From contig CP136064.1 of assembly GCA_032622095.1 (NCBI GenBank), forward strand, positions 260,565,863 through 260,629,862: a stretch of DNA of 64,000 bases, read 5' to 3'. Below, one piece after another: positions 24,001 to 39,000 of this stretch; within the stretch, counting starts at the first letter, position 1; each line of letters opens with the position of its first letter. The stretch is from Siphonodentalium dalli. Taxonomy: Eukaryota; Mollusca; Scaphopoda; Gadilida; Siphonodentaliidae. Below the pieces are notes generated by a model. It saw nothing but the letters and a program-made list of their open reading frames with translations, was not told the DNA's origin and ran no database searches. Made by a program: the position numbers and the translations under genes.

Positions 24001-27000
24001 TGTTCAAATCATCACTCTAATAACTATGAATAATGTCCAAACATAATTGTGAGAGAATGGTAGCATTTTATATAATAATTTTGGAAGAATGGCATTTTAA
24101 CAAAACCTTATGAATACGAAAAAAATAAAAATTACACAATGCTTATGAATGCGAAAAAAATGCTAAACAAAACGAAATCTTGAACACTCTCACTCATTAA
24201 AGGTGCCGGACCTGGGTACAGATATTAATATGTTGCAAAAATGAATTCGTTTTCAAAGTTATTCTGGTCTTCTCAAAATTTAACAAAGGGGTGATGATCT
24301 GACGTAAGGTGTAGAGTTGTAATCTTCAGGTGTGATAATCTCAAAATCACAAGTCACTGAGGACACCTGACGATGTATTCACAGCTGTCTGCCATCAACA
24401 CTCAGGTGTGAATATGCTCCCAAATCGGATTAATACAGATGTTAATAGTAAATATGGTGTTATCTAAGACAGTGTCAATGGATAACTGGGTTCAATCAAT
24501 GTTGGAAGTAAATTAGGATGAATATTTTGCCGATTTTCGTCGGTCAACTTCGGAAATTTCAGGGCAACTTAAAACTTCGCCCGGCTGCAAAATTAGGGCG
24601 AAGTGAGCAAGAATAGGGAGACTTCTTCACCCACGTCGCCCTCTCGGCTGGTCCCTGAAGAGTAGGAATATTAGGAGTAGGAATATTAGGAATATTAGAA
24701 GTAGGAATATTAGAAGTAGGAATATTATGAATATTAGGATTAGGAATTTAGCCACCCTTTGACAAGATTATAAAAAGTTGGAGATATAGTATTATCCAAA
24801 TTACAAACATGCAATGAATTTTCGTGTTCATATTTTTTTTGCTGAAATGTGGATATTGCACAGTATTTGGTTTATATAAAACACTGAAATATTTTTTATT
24901 CAAAAACAAATTTATTTATAAATCAAATGAAGGAAACAAGTATTATTCCTAGCTATTATTAATGGATTATTCCTAGTTATTATTAATGCATTTGATGTTA
25001 CAACATATTCAAAAATTCTATTGAATTAGATTCTTTACATTGGACATTTTTCAAAATGAAATAATAGTTTCACATGCTATAAAACAACTCCATGTACAAA
25101 CCATTCGACTAACGAAAAAAACAGACCGACAGTATGGATAATAACAAACAAACTCACAGAAGCTGTTTTCTTGGTTTCTTCCTCGGAGAAGCTTCTATAC
25201 TGTTACTATGAGTAGGTGTTGTGGGAATGCCTGAAATTTATAACACGGATAATTTTAGATGATTACAAATCATAAATAGCACTTTGCTTCAAAACTAATA
25301 GTAAAGTAATATATTATAAATATATCACATATTAATAAAATAAAGAAAGTAATTTATCTATTCACCCAGCTAGATATTAATATTTTCATTATTAAACCTT
25401 TCTATACTGAATGGATTCTCCTATTCAGTTATAAAAATATATACATTGGATTGATCTATTATTCATTTGGAGGGCTGTTAAGGAAAAATGAGCAGACAAC
25501 AGACATACTCAAAGATAATAGAAGTTCAGAAGGATTCATATTCATTGGTTGTTTGTTGAACTTATTATCTGAACATTTCCTAATGGAACTACTCATCAAT
25601 GAGTATTTAGTAAAGACCGAGTTAATAACGTTCCATACTTGAGCAGCTCAAAACATTATTTGCTACAATAGTACAATATATAGAATTTTTTTTTTCACTC
25701 ATACCATTCTCCAGTAGGTCTGGGGGTTCTTGTTTTATCCTCATATCCGTAGCGTTATTATGCGTCGGGGTCGGTGTGTTAGCTTCAGCAGACAGGGCGG
25801 TGTCTGTAGAGGACTGACTATTGTCCCTGAAAAAAAAAACATTAAGTTAGCTTTGGCAAACAGGACACTATCTCTAAAGGGCTGACTATTGTCCCTGGAA
25901 AACAAATCAACCATTGCTAGCTTTATTGGTAATATACAAGTCTCTTGTTAAATATCCTTAAAGGTACACATATCATTAAAACAGATCCATCTGAAGGATT
26001 TACCGGTCACTGCAACGCAAGTTAAACCCAATGATTTACCTCTTTAAAAGTTCAAGGTTTTCTGCTTAGAATAGCTGGGTGAAAAATAATAATTTTGGGT
26101 ATTCAACACACAAAGTAATGTTCACCACACAGTACGTGATAGTTTCGTTCAGCATGATGATTAATTATTGAATGCGACACAGAAACTGAAGTGCATACCC
26201 TTGCAGTATAAATACTAGTTGCATTTCAAGAATTTCCAACATTCTCCATGATGATAAACCATGTACGCAAGTCGCAATGCTTATTATACTGTAGAGAAAT
26301 ACTCATTTCTTCAATGGAATAGCACCCCATCCCACCAGATCGAGGAGACGGTATATCATACAATTTATGTATGACTAATTTTCATGCTGCTACCAAACCG
26401 GTTTCTCAAGTAGACAGTTTTGTTCAAATTACTTCTGTCAGCACTTTACAACTGCATATGCTATCACACGATGCACAATATTCGTTTTCAGTATCTTGTC
26501 TGAAAATATCTTAGCAATACCACCCACATACTTGTGCTAAATATCAGGTGATCAGCATTTAAAGCTATTATCTCAGCATTGAGCATTCACACAATGTTGC
26601 TATTTATGGTTTTGTGTGCAGCAGATATGTGTAACATTAGGAAGAAGGGTAAATGTGGTGATGCTATTGCAGAGAAAGTAGTACCTTTCCGGTATATGTG
26701 TCTCCCATAGGGAGCCTCATATATATAAGAGGATGCACTGGCTTACAAGGTCAAAGTATATATTGTTAGGACAATGTATTCTCTTGTATATGATAGGTTC
26801 CCTATGGGAGACTCACATATATAAGAGAATGCATTGGCACAGGATTTTCACAAAATATCAGGAAGCTCCAGTCATAGAAGGGTTAAAGACATTTGGCTAA
26901 TCACAAAATAAAGTTTGTTGTGAAGAAAATGTCTTAAACTTAATCATATTTGGAAACAGAGAGTATTCCTTAAAATTACATGTCAACAGAATATATCAAC

Positions 27001-30000
27001 ACAACAGTGCATTTTGAGTTGGAAATATTGGGAATGTGACATTGCCATGTCACCAAGTGTCGTCGTGACAAAATTCATATGATCAACTGTCAATTTGAAG
27101 TGATCTGCCCCTAATGTAATTATCCTATTTAAATACATTTGTGACCCGCCATATCAAATCCAGTCGGAAGTCAGGATTTTTTTTACCCTGTGCCAATGCA
27201 TTCTCTTATATATGCAAGTCGACCATAGGTCGCCTCGCATATATAAGAGAATGCATTGGCCTAACAATTTTTTATCATTGTTTATAAATAAATGTTTCTG
27301 ACAATTTTTAGGACATAAAATAAAAAACATCCATTACCCTGCAGGGAGCCCCACACATATATAGAAGCATATAGAAGAGTGTCGTCTGCTCATGTTTGTC
27401 TGGGGCTCTGTATGGGTGAAATTATAAAATTGTTAAAGAATACAAGAAAAAATTATTAAAAATGTAAAAAATTGTTAGGCCAATGCATTCTCTTATATAT
27501 GCGAGGCGACCTATGGTCGACTCGCATATATAAGAGAATGCATTGGCACAGGGTAAAAAAATCCCGACTTCCGACTGGATTTGATATGGCGGGTCATATT
27601 TGCTCTTTCTAAGCTAATCAGAGATGAAAGAGGGTATCACTTAAAATCCCTGAAACAGAGCGCAGCGAGGCTAAAAAATTTTGGCCGGGGTCCAGGGGCC
27701 GCCTAGGCCCCTGGAAGCTTTAGGGTTTTTGAAGCTCTGAGATTGATTCTCAGCCTCTCCTGGCAGCTTTTCTGGCTTTATTATAGTGGCATTTTTTGGC
27801 TGGAAAGTTCAAAATTTTGGTCTATATCACAATATTTTAGGAGATCCTCCAATTCATTATATTATTAGATTAAGAACATACACAAATATTTGATAGAATG
27901 ATAACCATACCTCAAAAAGTATTGATTGAGACCATTTGCATTTATACAGAGGTGCTGTTGTCCATACAGGTACTGCAGTAATTTCACATAGATAGAACAC
28001 ACATTGGAAAGTTCCCTTTAGAGTCAGTTGAAGTTGCAAATTAAATAAAGTTAACACATCTATACACTGTACATACAGGTATGGTAAACATAAGATGTTT
28101 ACTTTTCCATTTTCTTTCTTTTTGGGATTGTGTAGTTTTTTAGTGAACTGCATGGAGATTTCCTTTTGGAACCTGTCACTGTATGAATTGATTGTGGTTT
28201 AGTAGCAGAAATGTTTTCCTTGATTTGTCCATATTTCCTCACAGACATGATTGAGTTCTTTATCAGTTTTGCCTTCTGATGTGTGGTTTTTGTTTTTTTG
28301 GAAATTTTTGGCAGTTCAAGCAAAGCAGTTTCCTCCTTCTTTTCATTTCTTTTAGTTAACAACTGTTTCTTATACCGACCGTACGAGGTTTGAAGATGGT
28401 AACAAACACTCTTGTCTATTTTGTCATGATGAATGTCATCACGATGGAACAACTCCAGTGAAGATTTATTCTTCGATCGGAGTTCATAACGAACAGTTTG
28501 ATAAGCCGAATAGGTTCTCGTGTGCAGTCTATTTGTCGTTTTGTTTACGATGTAGTTCATACTACTAAAGGACTGCTCAACATGTGGTGATGTAAATATA
28601 CTTAGGCAGGCTTTTACAATCTTACTAACTGTGGGATATTTGTTATCCTTGAATATTTTCGCCCACCACAAATCTAGTCTGACCGGTTTCCGTTGGCCAT
28701 CCACAACTTCCAGAGCATCTGGTAACGTAGGATCTAACTGGATCTTTGATGATTCCATGAAGAAGTTATTTCTATCACAATCCTTCAGAACACTTGGGAA
28801 AAATGTACACAATTTCTTGAGTGCATCATTTGTCACTCCATGACCAATTGCCTTTGGATCAATTGCCGACACATATCGCAAGAACCTGTTGTTCAGGGGG
28901 AACTTTTTCAGAATATTTTCGGAGGTTTCCACATAGGCATCTCGCACCTTCTCCATGAAATTATTCCCAGAATCTTTGTCTGATTTTCGGAACTTTTTCA
29001 ACAGCATCTCTGTATTTGCACCATAACACATTTTATGTAATGAATGGTGAGACTCATCATCATGTACATCTAAACTTTTGAGTTTTGTATCGCTTACATC
29101 TCGCACTATTTCATGCTTGATCAAGCATGACAGAAAGTGTCTAACCAAATCCACTTGTTCGTCATAAAGTCTGTGAACTAACGGTTCCTTCTGTTCAAAC
29201 ATCAGGATGAATGATTTGAAAAGTGGCAGAATTTCTGAATACAGGCTGAGATAAAGTTCAGTTTTTGTATCAGTGTGATAAATCTTCTCAATAATTCTCA
29301 CTTTCCTCTCTTTAGCAGCTACTGTCAACTTCTTATTGCGAGCTAGGTTTATTATCCTTTTAACTTCTTTTTTGCCACCTTCACTTAGTCCATCGAGTAG
29401 TTCAGAGTATATCATTATTTGGTAACATTGTGAATCGTCCTTTGTCAACCACGCAGTGTAAAGAAGTTTTAAGGCTGGCAACATCATCAAAATTGGATTT
29501 ACGGCATCAAGAACTGAAAGCCACCGGTGTTCAATCCTATCTTTCGGTGAACTGTAAGTAATGCCTAACAGTGAGCATAGTCTCTCCAAATAGTCACGTA
29601 AATCTGGGCACCATTTGAAGTCAATGTGGACATCATCAGTGAGTTTTTCGATGTAGTCATCAAAATGGCTTGTGAAATGCTTAACAACATTATGAACATG
29701 ATGGCAAACATCACCGTCTATGTCAAGCAGATGTGATGCCTCCTCACGAAGGCGAGTTTCGAAGCCACTGGTTTTACCTCGCATATAATTAGTTGAATCG
29801 GATAAGTTTGAGATCAGATTATGCAGAGGAATGTCATCTTGATCGAATAAGTCCAGAACCATATTGATAAGAGTCTCAGCATTCACCACTTTCATCGAAA
29901 CTGAAGCATAGTGCTTGACAACAACTTGCTCCTCCTCTTCACTAAAATACGACACAAGGATGGAAAGTACCTTCTCATTTTTGTTGCTTAAGCACTCATC

Positions 30001-33000
30001 ATTATTCAGGGAGAATGTTGAATATTTCATGTCACGAACAAGCGCTTTATGGTACGCTTCTGCCAATCCATCCTTGAGTTTATAACTTGCAGTTGTTCGC
30101 TCCATGGATAACTCCCCAAGTACTGCACGGTCCCTAGCCATCTCCTTTGCATATTTTATCAGATGTGGTGCAAGTGATAACGGGAGAGAATTCTCACACA
30201 AAAATGCCAATGTTCGGCCTTCTGCATACGATTTTCTATCAATAATGTTCACAAAAGGTTTCACATCTGGCTTCCGAATGTTATTGGAACACAGATTTCC
30301 ATCATGCACATTAAGAGGTGCCCCATAGGGGAGAGTGCACCTTTCGCGATCACCACCACCAGGAAGGGATTGTTTTTCTTCTGGTTGCAATATGCCCTGC
30401 TTGACTTTTACATTGAAGAAAGTTGCAGGTAGAGACTGATTTGTTTGTATGTTTTTACGATGTCCACGATGTAGCACTGAGTTTGAATGTACTTTTAAGG
30501 CCTTCTTTCCTTCGTTTCCGTAGCTGATATCTTTGTTGCACCACAAACATTTTGCGAAGCCAGGACGGTCAATTTTTCGCACAAAGTCAGACAAATAGTC
30601 ACCATTAGCATCCTTTTCCTGAAGCCAGCTCCATTTAAATTTATTTTTAATATTCTCCTCCTTTTTCGAAAGATCTTCCTGACTTTTCAATTCCATCATT
30701 TAATGCCGATAACACAAAATAATTATCGCCGATCGAGCAATAAACACTTCGAATTCTTGGAAATATATTGGCGCCAGATCGGCACCGTAATTTCAATGTA
30801 TAATCCATCGCGATTGGCTGATATTGAAGCATCGCAGAGTCTCTTGCAATAGCAGCGCCAATCAACAGAGGCATCGTAAATAACTTTGTCTGTGACCGGT
30901 GAATTGAAAAGTTAGCCGGTGCCAGCCGGTGCTCGTAATAACGGCCGGCTTTTTTTTTTACAAGAACAACAAATCGCCGGCGAACTTAATCGATGTCCGA
31001 TTTTCGCTTCGCAAACCTCACCCCCCTATAATTTTCGCTCGGATTTGTAGTTATCTTAAGAAACAATAACCCAAAGCTGCTTATTAATGAATATTGATGA
31101 AATAATTCCGGAATTAATTTTCATTCCGGAAGACTTGTGATTTTTTTTTGAAAATGCCGGAATTCCGTCAAATTCCGGAAAACTTTCATCTCTGAAGCTA
31201 ATGCACCCAGGGCCGATAAGGTTCGGGGTGATTTATGTGGTTCTTTGATCCTGTCATCCGGCAGACGTTCCGGTTTTTCGGTACGATCCATTCCGTATCG
31301 GCCGAACTTAAAGTCCGCATTTTACATCCGCCCGGAATGCTGCCTCCTTCCGGTAACTGAAAAAGCAATTCACTCTTGAATTATACGCATCGCGCTCCCT
31401 CCCTCCCCCCTTGGAGCTCCATGCCCCGCTTTGTTCGGCGGCCCGAGTGGCACGCCATATTCATTGTTCTGTGATGCCTGTTTTGTTTTGGGCCTAGGGC
31501 CCTGTGTGTTTGCATCTCGTTGCTGCTGTTTGTTTTCCCTTTCAGGTGCTGTGTCATCAGCGCCATTGATCCAGCTTTGGTGCGTCCTGCAGGGGTAACT
31601 TTGGTGTTACCCGCCCATACCACGGTGCTTAGCTATAGGGAGTTGGGCTGTCCAGTGGTCTCTACTGCCATTCCTGCATCGCACTCGTTGGGCTTCTCCC
31701 TGGTGGCCGTGTGTGCTTATTGCTTAGGGCGCCTCATAGCAATTCTTGGGCGCCGGCTCCGAATCGTGCCTTAGCTTGTCGGGCCATGCTCATGCCTGCG
31801 CTGTACAGCAGTATTTCTTCAGCGTTCTCTGCTTCGGCTTCTCGTCAGAGCGAAGGCTCTGCTTAATTGGTTTTCCATGCGTATGGGCTGTCTGCAGGAC
31901 AAGCTTATAATGTTACATTAAAGCTGAGATCATACCCCACTCATGTGTTGTCGTTTAAATATTCCATGCAGTAGTGGCAGGGCTGTCACTGGTGGGGGTA
32001 GTGTCTCTTGGATCTGAGTGATCACATAATGGTAAAATAATATAGAAAATAAAGTTGGTGAGATCATAACTTCATAAACTTAAAATTATTTATTTCTTAA
32101 CTCACCCAGCTGGAGTTTTTGGAGAACTGAGATTTGAGTGCGGCGTCGATGGCATTTCCTTATGCGGAGACAATGCTTCGGATGCTGATAAATTAAAAGG
32201 TTTCTTGATGATCACAGGCCTGGAAGAAGAAGATAACAGTAGATGGTTGAAATTAGAGTGATTTATTTGTGCATTTGTCAAATCTAACCAAATACAAAAC
32301 ATCTCAGTCAAAACACGTGAAGCGAATCTCACCAAATACATAGCAACCCAGTAAAAACACGGGAAGCATATCAAACCAAATACAAAACATCTCAGTCGAA
32401 ACACCGGAAGTGATAATTTATATAAATACAGTTTGTATATATAAAATACATTGGCCTAACAATATTTACCTCGAACTTGTAAGCCAGTGCATTCTCTAAT
32501 ATATGCGAGGCTCCCGATGGGGGATTCACATATATAAGAGAATGTACTGGCACAGGATCTTTAATGCTACACCAGCGCGACTCCCAACATGGAAGGGTTA
32601 AATAACAATGGTTTTGAAATGCGAAAATCTCATTATTGGAGAGTTATTAATAATGAAAATAAGAACAAAACTTGTTGGTGATCGTTGTTATGTTATTTTG
32701 CGTGAAGCCACTTCAAAGACCATGAGTCCCTTTAATAATTACGCAGTGCCTTTTTAGAATTGTGGTGTTGCCAAGTACGGTATAATAATTCTCACTTCCA
32801 ATTGTGTTATTTTTCTTCAAGATTCATGCCGCGCTAAGGCAAGAATCCCCCTATATACACCAAAGATAAAGGAGATATCTCGATATGAACTGAGGTTTAA
32901 AATACTCAGTGTGGTAGAGTGATCAATATTTTACAAACATACCCATCAGCAGTTCTTTTGCGTAGAATGCTCGGTCGTGGCGATGCACTTGGGTTGCTGA

Positions 33001-36000
33001 TTGGGGTTGATGTGAGGTTAGTTCCATGCTGAGGGGATGTTGCAAGATTATGAGCATGAGCGTGTGCTGTTGCCGTAGTTGATATTGGTGTCACTGTGTT
33101 TAGTGATGTAGCACTGTCTGTTGCCGAGGATGATGCTGAACGAATACCTAGAATTGTAAATCAAGATGAATATTTGTCGCTGAAATATGCATTCTGATTG
33201 GCCAAGAGCGGCTAACTTCAGTTTTCGATTCACCAGCATGGGAGTACAAATTATGATTGGAGCAGTGTCATTGACAACAAGCATAAATTACATCACCGTG
33301 CTGCCAGGAATTGCGTAATCAAGTCAACCGGAACATTGTTTTCTATAGATATGGTTATCAGGAAGTTTTTCTGGCATTGTTATGAGCAACCCCATGACAT
33401 AACATGTACACAGAAATTTGTTCACCAAAAAATGGAATGTTCATCTGTATGGTCTATTATTCCTTTGCCGGGATGCTCAGATATTATAGCAGACAACAGA
33501 CAGAGAAACACCCCTATTGATAAATATTCATTAATTTGTAGGATCATTAGTTTGTTACACCTAATTTTTATATAACATTGATTTTCAATGGTACGTATTC
33601 AACAATGATGTAGAATTAGATTAGATTAGATTCGATGAGGCCTAAGCAGAATGAGGTCCCCAGAGGGTAAATTTAGTGATGCTAGCCCACTGTGCTGGGT
33701 AGCATCACAAAATTCACCCTCTGGGGACCTCATTCTGCAAACGACAGACACTGTTTCAAGGCTTGGAAAGAAAATTCAAAAGACTGTTTCGTTTGTGTGT
33801 GAGCACATATTAACTGAACACAAACAATGTGTAAATAATTGGCACCAGAGCCTCATATTTGAAAATATTTACACAGCCTACATCTATGTAGCTCAAACTA
33901 AATCCTGTTCACCAGTTGATCAATTGCCATTTGTGTCAGGGGCATCATAACACAATAAAACACATTCATACCAAAATTCGCACTACAAAAGGAACCAGTA
34001 TGAAACACATAAATTGATCAATAATTCAAAAGTAGAATTAATTTAATATTGGGCTAACTTGTGGTCACCATAAAAGAACCAGTATGAGACACATAAATTG
34101 ATCGATAATTCACAAGTAGAATTAATTTAATATTGGGCCAACTTGCGGTCCCCGGTGAGTTTATTTCCAAACCTGGGACAGGTTTCAGTTGTGTTGAAAC
34201 GATTTGTCGATTAGTTTATGTCGATGAATTGTTCACCAAAAGTCGATGCACTGTGTCTTAACAGAACAATGGTACAATACAATATACCAACAACGGCAAG
34301 GACAATGTTAAAAGTCAAAACAAAAGCCGTGCTATTTAGTAGAATTACATACACAAACACCAGTTATGAAATTGACAATGTCACTAATAAATAAACATCG
34401 TTGCACGATGGCCGATCAAAGATAACTGTATCGGCAGCCACACTTTGAAGTTCTTATTCAATACAATAAATATACCAATACGTTGATTGTGTATTCTCTG
34501 TCACTATGCGTGTAATTAATTCAGTATGAGTATGGACTTATGTGTCTGGATATGGTATGATGAATGTGTCATAATACAATGCAAACCTACAGTGAAGTGC
34601 AAGCCAACTTTGCCATGACTCCTGATATTAATTACTGGATGTATACAAATTTAGTAGCATCGGCCACCAGTTTCTTCTTCCGATCGTAACACCCATGAAA
34701 AATGTGAACTCGTTTACAGCAGTTATATTGGAGTGATTTTACAGTACTCATTAGCCACATAGTAAAATGGAAGTTTTCCATGGGAATGGGGGTTGTCGAT
34801 TAGTCGACTTGGACTCGATTTGTGACTGTCGATTGTTTGACTACGAAATACCCTAGTCGTTTCAACTCTAGGTTTCATAAAAAAATTATAAACTATTCCA
34901 GCTAATTTCATGAGAATAATGATCAAGAAGCTCCATAAATATAAGGAATGAATGTTGTAGTGCTGCGTTTTATTGAGGAGTATGTAGTCTAAGTTTCCTT
35001 CGACATAAACCAGCCGGTGAAATCTGTTGGGATAATGCTGTTTTACGTCGATATGACGATGTCCCATGTATATATCTTTCTATAGCAGACTTTACGCCCA
35101 GAACCAATGACCAGATTTTTCGTCAATTTTAATCGATTTTACCCTAAAAATCTATACATATGCTTATATATATCAGAAAGAGTGAAGTGACATCTTACGG
35201 TCGGCAGATTTTGACTCCTCCCGTCCAAACCAATGACCCCAATCGATCTGCAAGGTCATTCCTTATAATCATATACCAGTACATTTTAATAGAACATTAA
35301 TCATTTGAACAACTTTTTAAAACAACCAAAACAATTGTAAGTAACATATTGCTCAAATTCTGATTCCCACGAGCTATGTGTGAATGTAGAGGGTGTGAGC
35401 TTATAATGATGAATTATTATCTAACTTTCATGTTGAATTACGATTATAATATGCAGTGTAATTAGGAGTAATCTCAGTTTGTTTACATTTAATACACACT
35501 GTCACGTCGCGAGTTCAAATGAGTTTGTATGCTTATAAACATTGTGATAAAATATATGTCACACATTTCATTACTACTTACAGTTGCCATCTCGTGTGGA
35601 GTTCAGAAAAAATATTATATTTTCTGAGGAATAATTGTGACATTTTATTTTAGGTGAGCATGTTAACAATGCTAAAACCTGATATAGAAAGATATATACA
35701 CAGAATTTCTATGTAAAACAGCATTATCCCAACAGATTTCACTGGCTGGTTTACATCAAAGGAAACTTGGAATAAGGAATATGGCGCTGTAGCTATTCAG
35801 CACACTTTGCATGGACTGATTCACAAATCAGTGTTGTACACTTCAATAAAACAGTGCAACTACATTGGAAAAGATGAGGTACTTTCATAACAGATACGTA
35901 CTGTCTGGAGTACTAGTTCCTGAATGTGGGTACTGCCCTCCATGCATATTGAGGGGTCGCGATGGGTCAACCGTGACCATAAGGGGATGATTGAATCTGA

Positions 36001-39000
36001 CTGGTTGACTTGATGGCACTGCGATGGTCTGTGCAGCGGCTAGGCTCGCTGCAAGATTCGTGGTCTGTCCAGTAACTGAGAAAAGAATTAATGTAATTTA
36101 GAACACCCAATGTTAACAAGAGGTACGCTGTCGCGTGGCATTTGCCCCTGACCATAGCAATTCGGATTAAGCATGGACGAAACTGCGGAAACCCCAAAAC
36201 AAGCGAAAATTCAAATTTTCTAAGTTGAAAAAAGGGCCATAACTCTGGCAAAAATCATCAGATCATACCCAAATTCGCACTTGACATGTATTTTCATATA
36301 ACTGATCCACAAAAATACAGGATTTGCAATCGTACCACCAAAGCTCACGCTATCATCTGGAAACCCAAAATACAAAAGAACAATTGAATTTTCTAAGTAA
36401 AAAAGGGCCATAACTCTGGTTAAATGGGTGGACGAAACCCGCGCTATACATGTAGCTATTCCCCCATGCTGCTCTATCACCATACCAAATATCAGCTTAG
36501 TCTGCCCAGCGGTTGCAGAACAATAATGCAAAATGTGTGTACGGTTGGACAAAATTGAATTTTCTAAGTCAAAAAAAGGGCCATAACTCTGGTGAAAATT
36601 GGTGGACGAAAGCCGCGCTATACATGTAGCTGTTCCCCCATGCTGCTCTATCACCATACCAAATATCAGCTAAATCTGCCCAGCGGTTGCTGAACAATAA
36701 TGCAAAATGTTCGGACGTACGGACGGACGGAGACGTCGACTATATACCCACCGACTTCAAGTCGGGGGCATAATAATGGACCAGCATTAGACCGCGAACT
36801 TTATAGACAGTGATACAATTGAAATCATTTGAATATGTTGTGTTATATATCATTTGAAAGGGCATGTGATTCTGAAAGTGAATACAAATCTGAAGGAATC
36901 TAAAAGACTGACCTTCTTGTTCAAGAGTTATGGCCCTTTGAATTTGAAAATCAGATTTTTTTTTCAGCCGGTCAAGGTTTGAACCCACCCCCCCCATCGG
37001 TGAATTTAGACGTACTACCCTGCACAGGGGGCTAGCATCACTAAATTCATCCTCTCATGACCTCATTCTGCATGGCATCATCTGCTATGAAATACCTAAG
37101 ACTCAGATTTAAGTTCCCGGATGGGGATGGGCACCCATTGGACACCTTGATTATGAATTGTGCCATCTGCCAATTTGGGGATAACGAGAACTAACTAAAC
37201 AATAAAATAAAACACTTTCTAAAGAAACTAAAAAAAAAAATTATTTGATAATAAATATACTTTCCAGAGAAACAAATTTTTGTTTAGTTTTTTTGTTTAA
37301 ATCCAATATTTTTAATAGAAAACATTGAAAAAAGATGTAACAAGGGAGGTGCCTGAGAACACAGAATTTGTATTTATTTGATGAGGCCCTCCTTTGTATT
37401 TATTTGACCTTATATTCTTTAAATTCTTGTAGTGTAAAATGTCAGTTTGAAGCAGTTTAAATAAATGCCTTTAAAGGGTACATACCAAGTCCTGGCAGTC
37501 GAGACTGTGCTGCCCCAACAACCTGCTGATACACGAGTGGATTTAGATTACCGTATTGGAGTGAGTGATAATACAGTTCTTGTGGTGCAATGTACGGTGG
37601 CATAGATGACCTGAAAATAAACATCTCACTTAATGTATGGTAGCATAGATCGCATGAAAATAAACATCTCATTTAATGTATGGTAGCATAGATCGCATGA
37701 AAATAAACATCTCGTTTAATGTATGGTGGCATATACAACCTGAAAACAAACATCTCGTTTAATGTATGGTGGCATAGATGACCTGAAAATAAACGTCTCA
37801 GTTAATGTATGGTGGCATATACGACCTGAAAACAAACATCTCGTTTAATGTATGGTGGCATAGATGACCTGTAAACAAATGTCTCATTTAATGTATGGTG
37901 GCATAGATGACCTGAAAATAAACGTCTCATTTAATGTATGGTGGCATATACGACCTGAAAACAAACATCTCGTTTAATGTATGGTGGCATAGATGACCTG
38001 AAAACAAACATCTCGTTTAATATATGGTGGCATAGATGACCTGAAAACAAATGTCTCATTTAATGTATGGTGGCATAGATGACCTGAAAACAAATGTCTC
38101 ATTTAATGTATGGTGGCATATACGACCTGAAAACAAACATCTCGTTTAATGTATGGTGGCATAGATGACCTGAAAACAAACATCTCGTTTAATATATGGT
38201 AGCATAGATGACCTGAAAACAAATGTCTCATTTAATGTATGGTGGCATAGATGACCTAAAAACAAACGTCTCATTTAATGTATGGTGGCATAGATGACCT
38301 GAAATCAAATGTCTCATTTAATGTATGGTGGCATAGATGACCTGAAAACAAATGTCTCGTTTAATGTATGGTGGCATAAATGACCTGAAAACAAATGTCT
38401 CATTTAATGTATGGTGGCATAGATGACCTGAAAACAAATGTCTCATTTAATGTATGGTGGCATAGATGACCTGAAAACAAACGTCTCATTTAATGTATGG
38501 TGGCATAGATGACCCGAAAACAAATGTCTCATTTGATGTATGGTGGCATATACGACCTGAAAACAAACATCTCGTTTAATGTATGGTGGCATAGATGACC
38601 TGAAAATAAACATCTCATTTATTTAAATGTATGGTGGCATAGATGACCGGATGGGAAATAAACATCTCATTTAATGTATGGTGGCATATACGACCTGAAA
38701 ACAAATGTCTCATTTGATGTATGGTGGCATATACGACCTGAAAACAAACATCTCGTTTAATGTATGGTGGCATAGATGACCTGAAAATAAACATCTCATT
38801 TATTTAAATGTATGGTGGCATAGATGACCGGATGGGAAATAAACATCTCATTTAATGTATGGTGGCATATACGACCTGAAAACAAACATCTCGTTTAATG
38901 TATGGTGGCATAGATGACCTGAAAATAAACATCTCATTTATTTAAATGTATGGTGGCATAGATGACCGGATGGGAAATAAACATCTCATTTAATGTATGG

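Noticed and set aside
31230-32000. Solo LTR call
   Set aside because: No TG..CA boundaries with a matching target duplication could be found; left as an unexplained GC-rich block.
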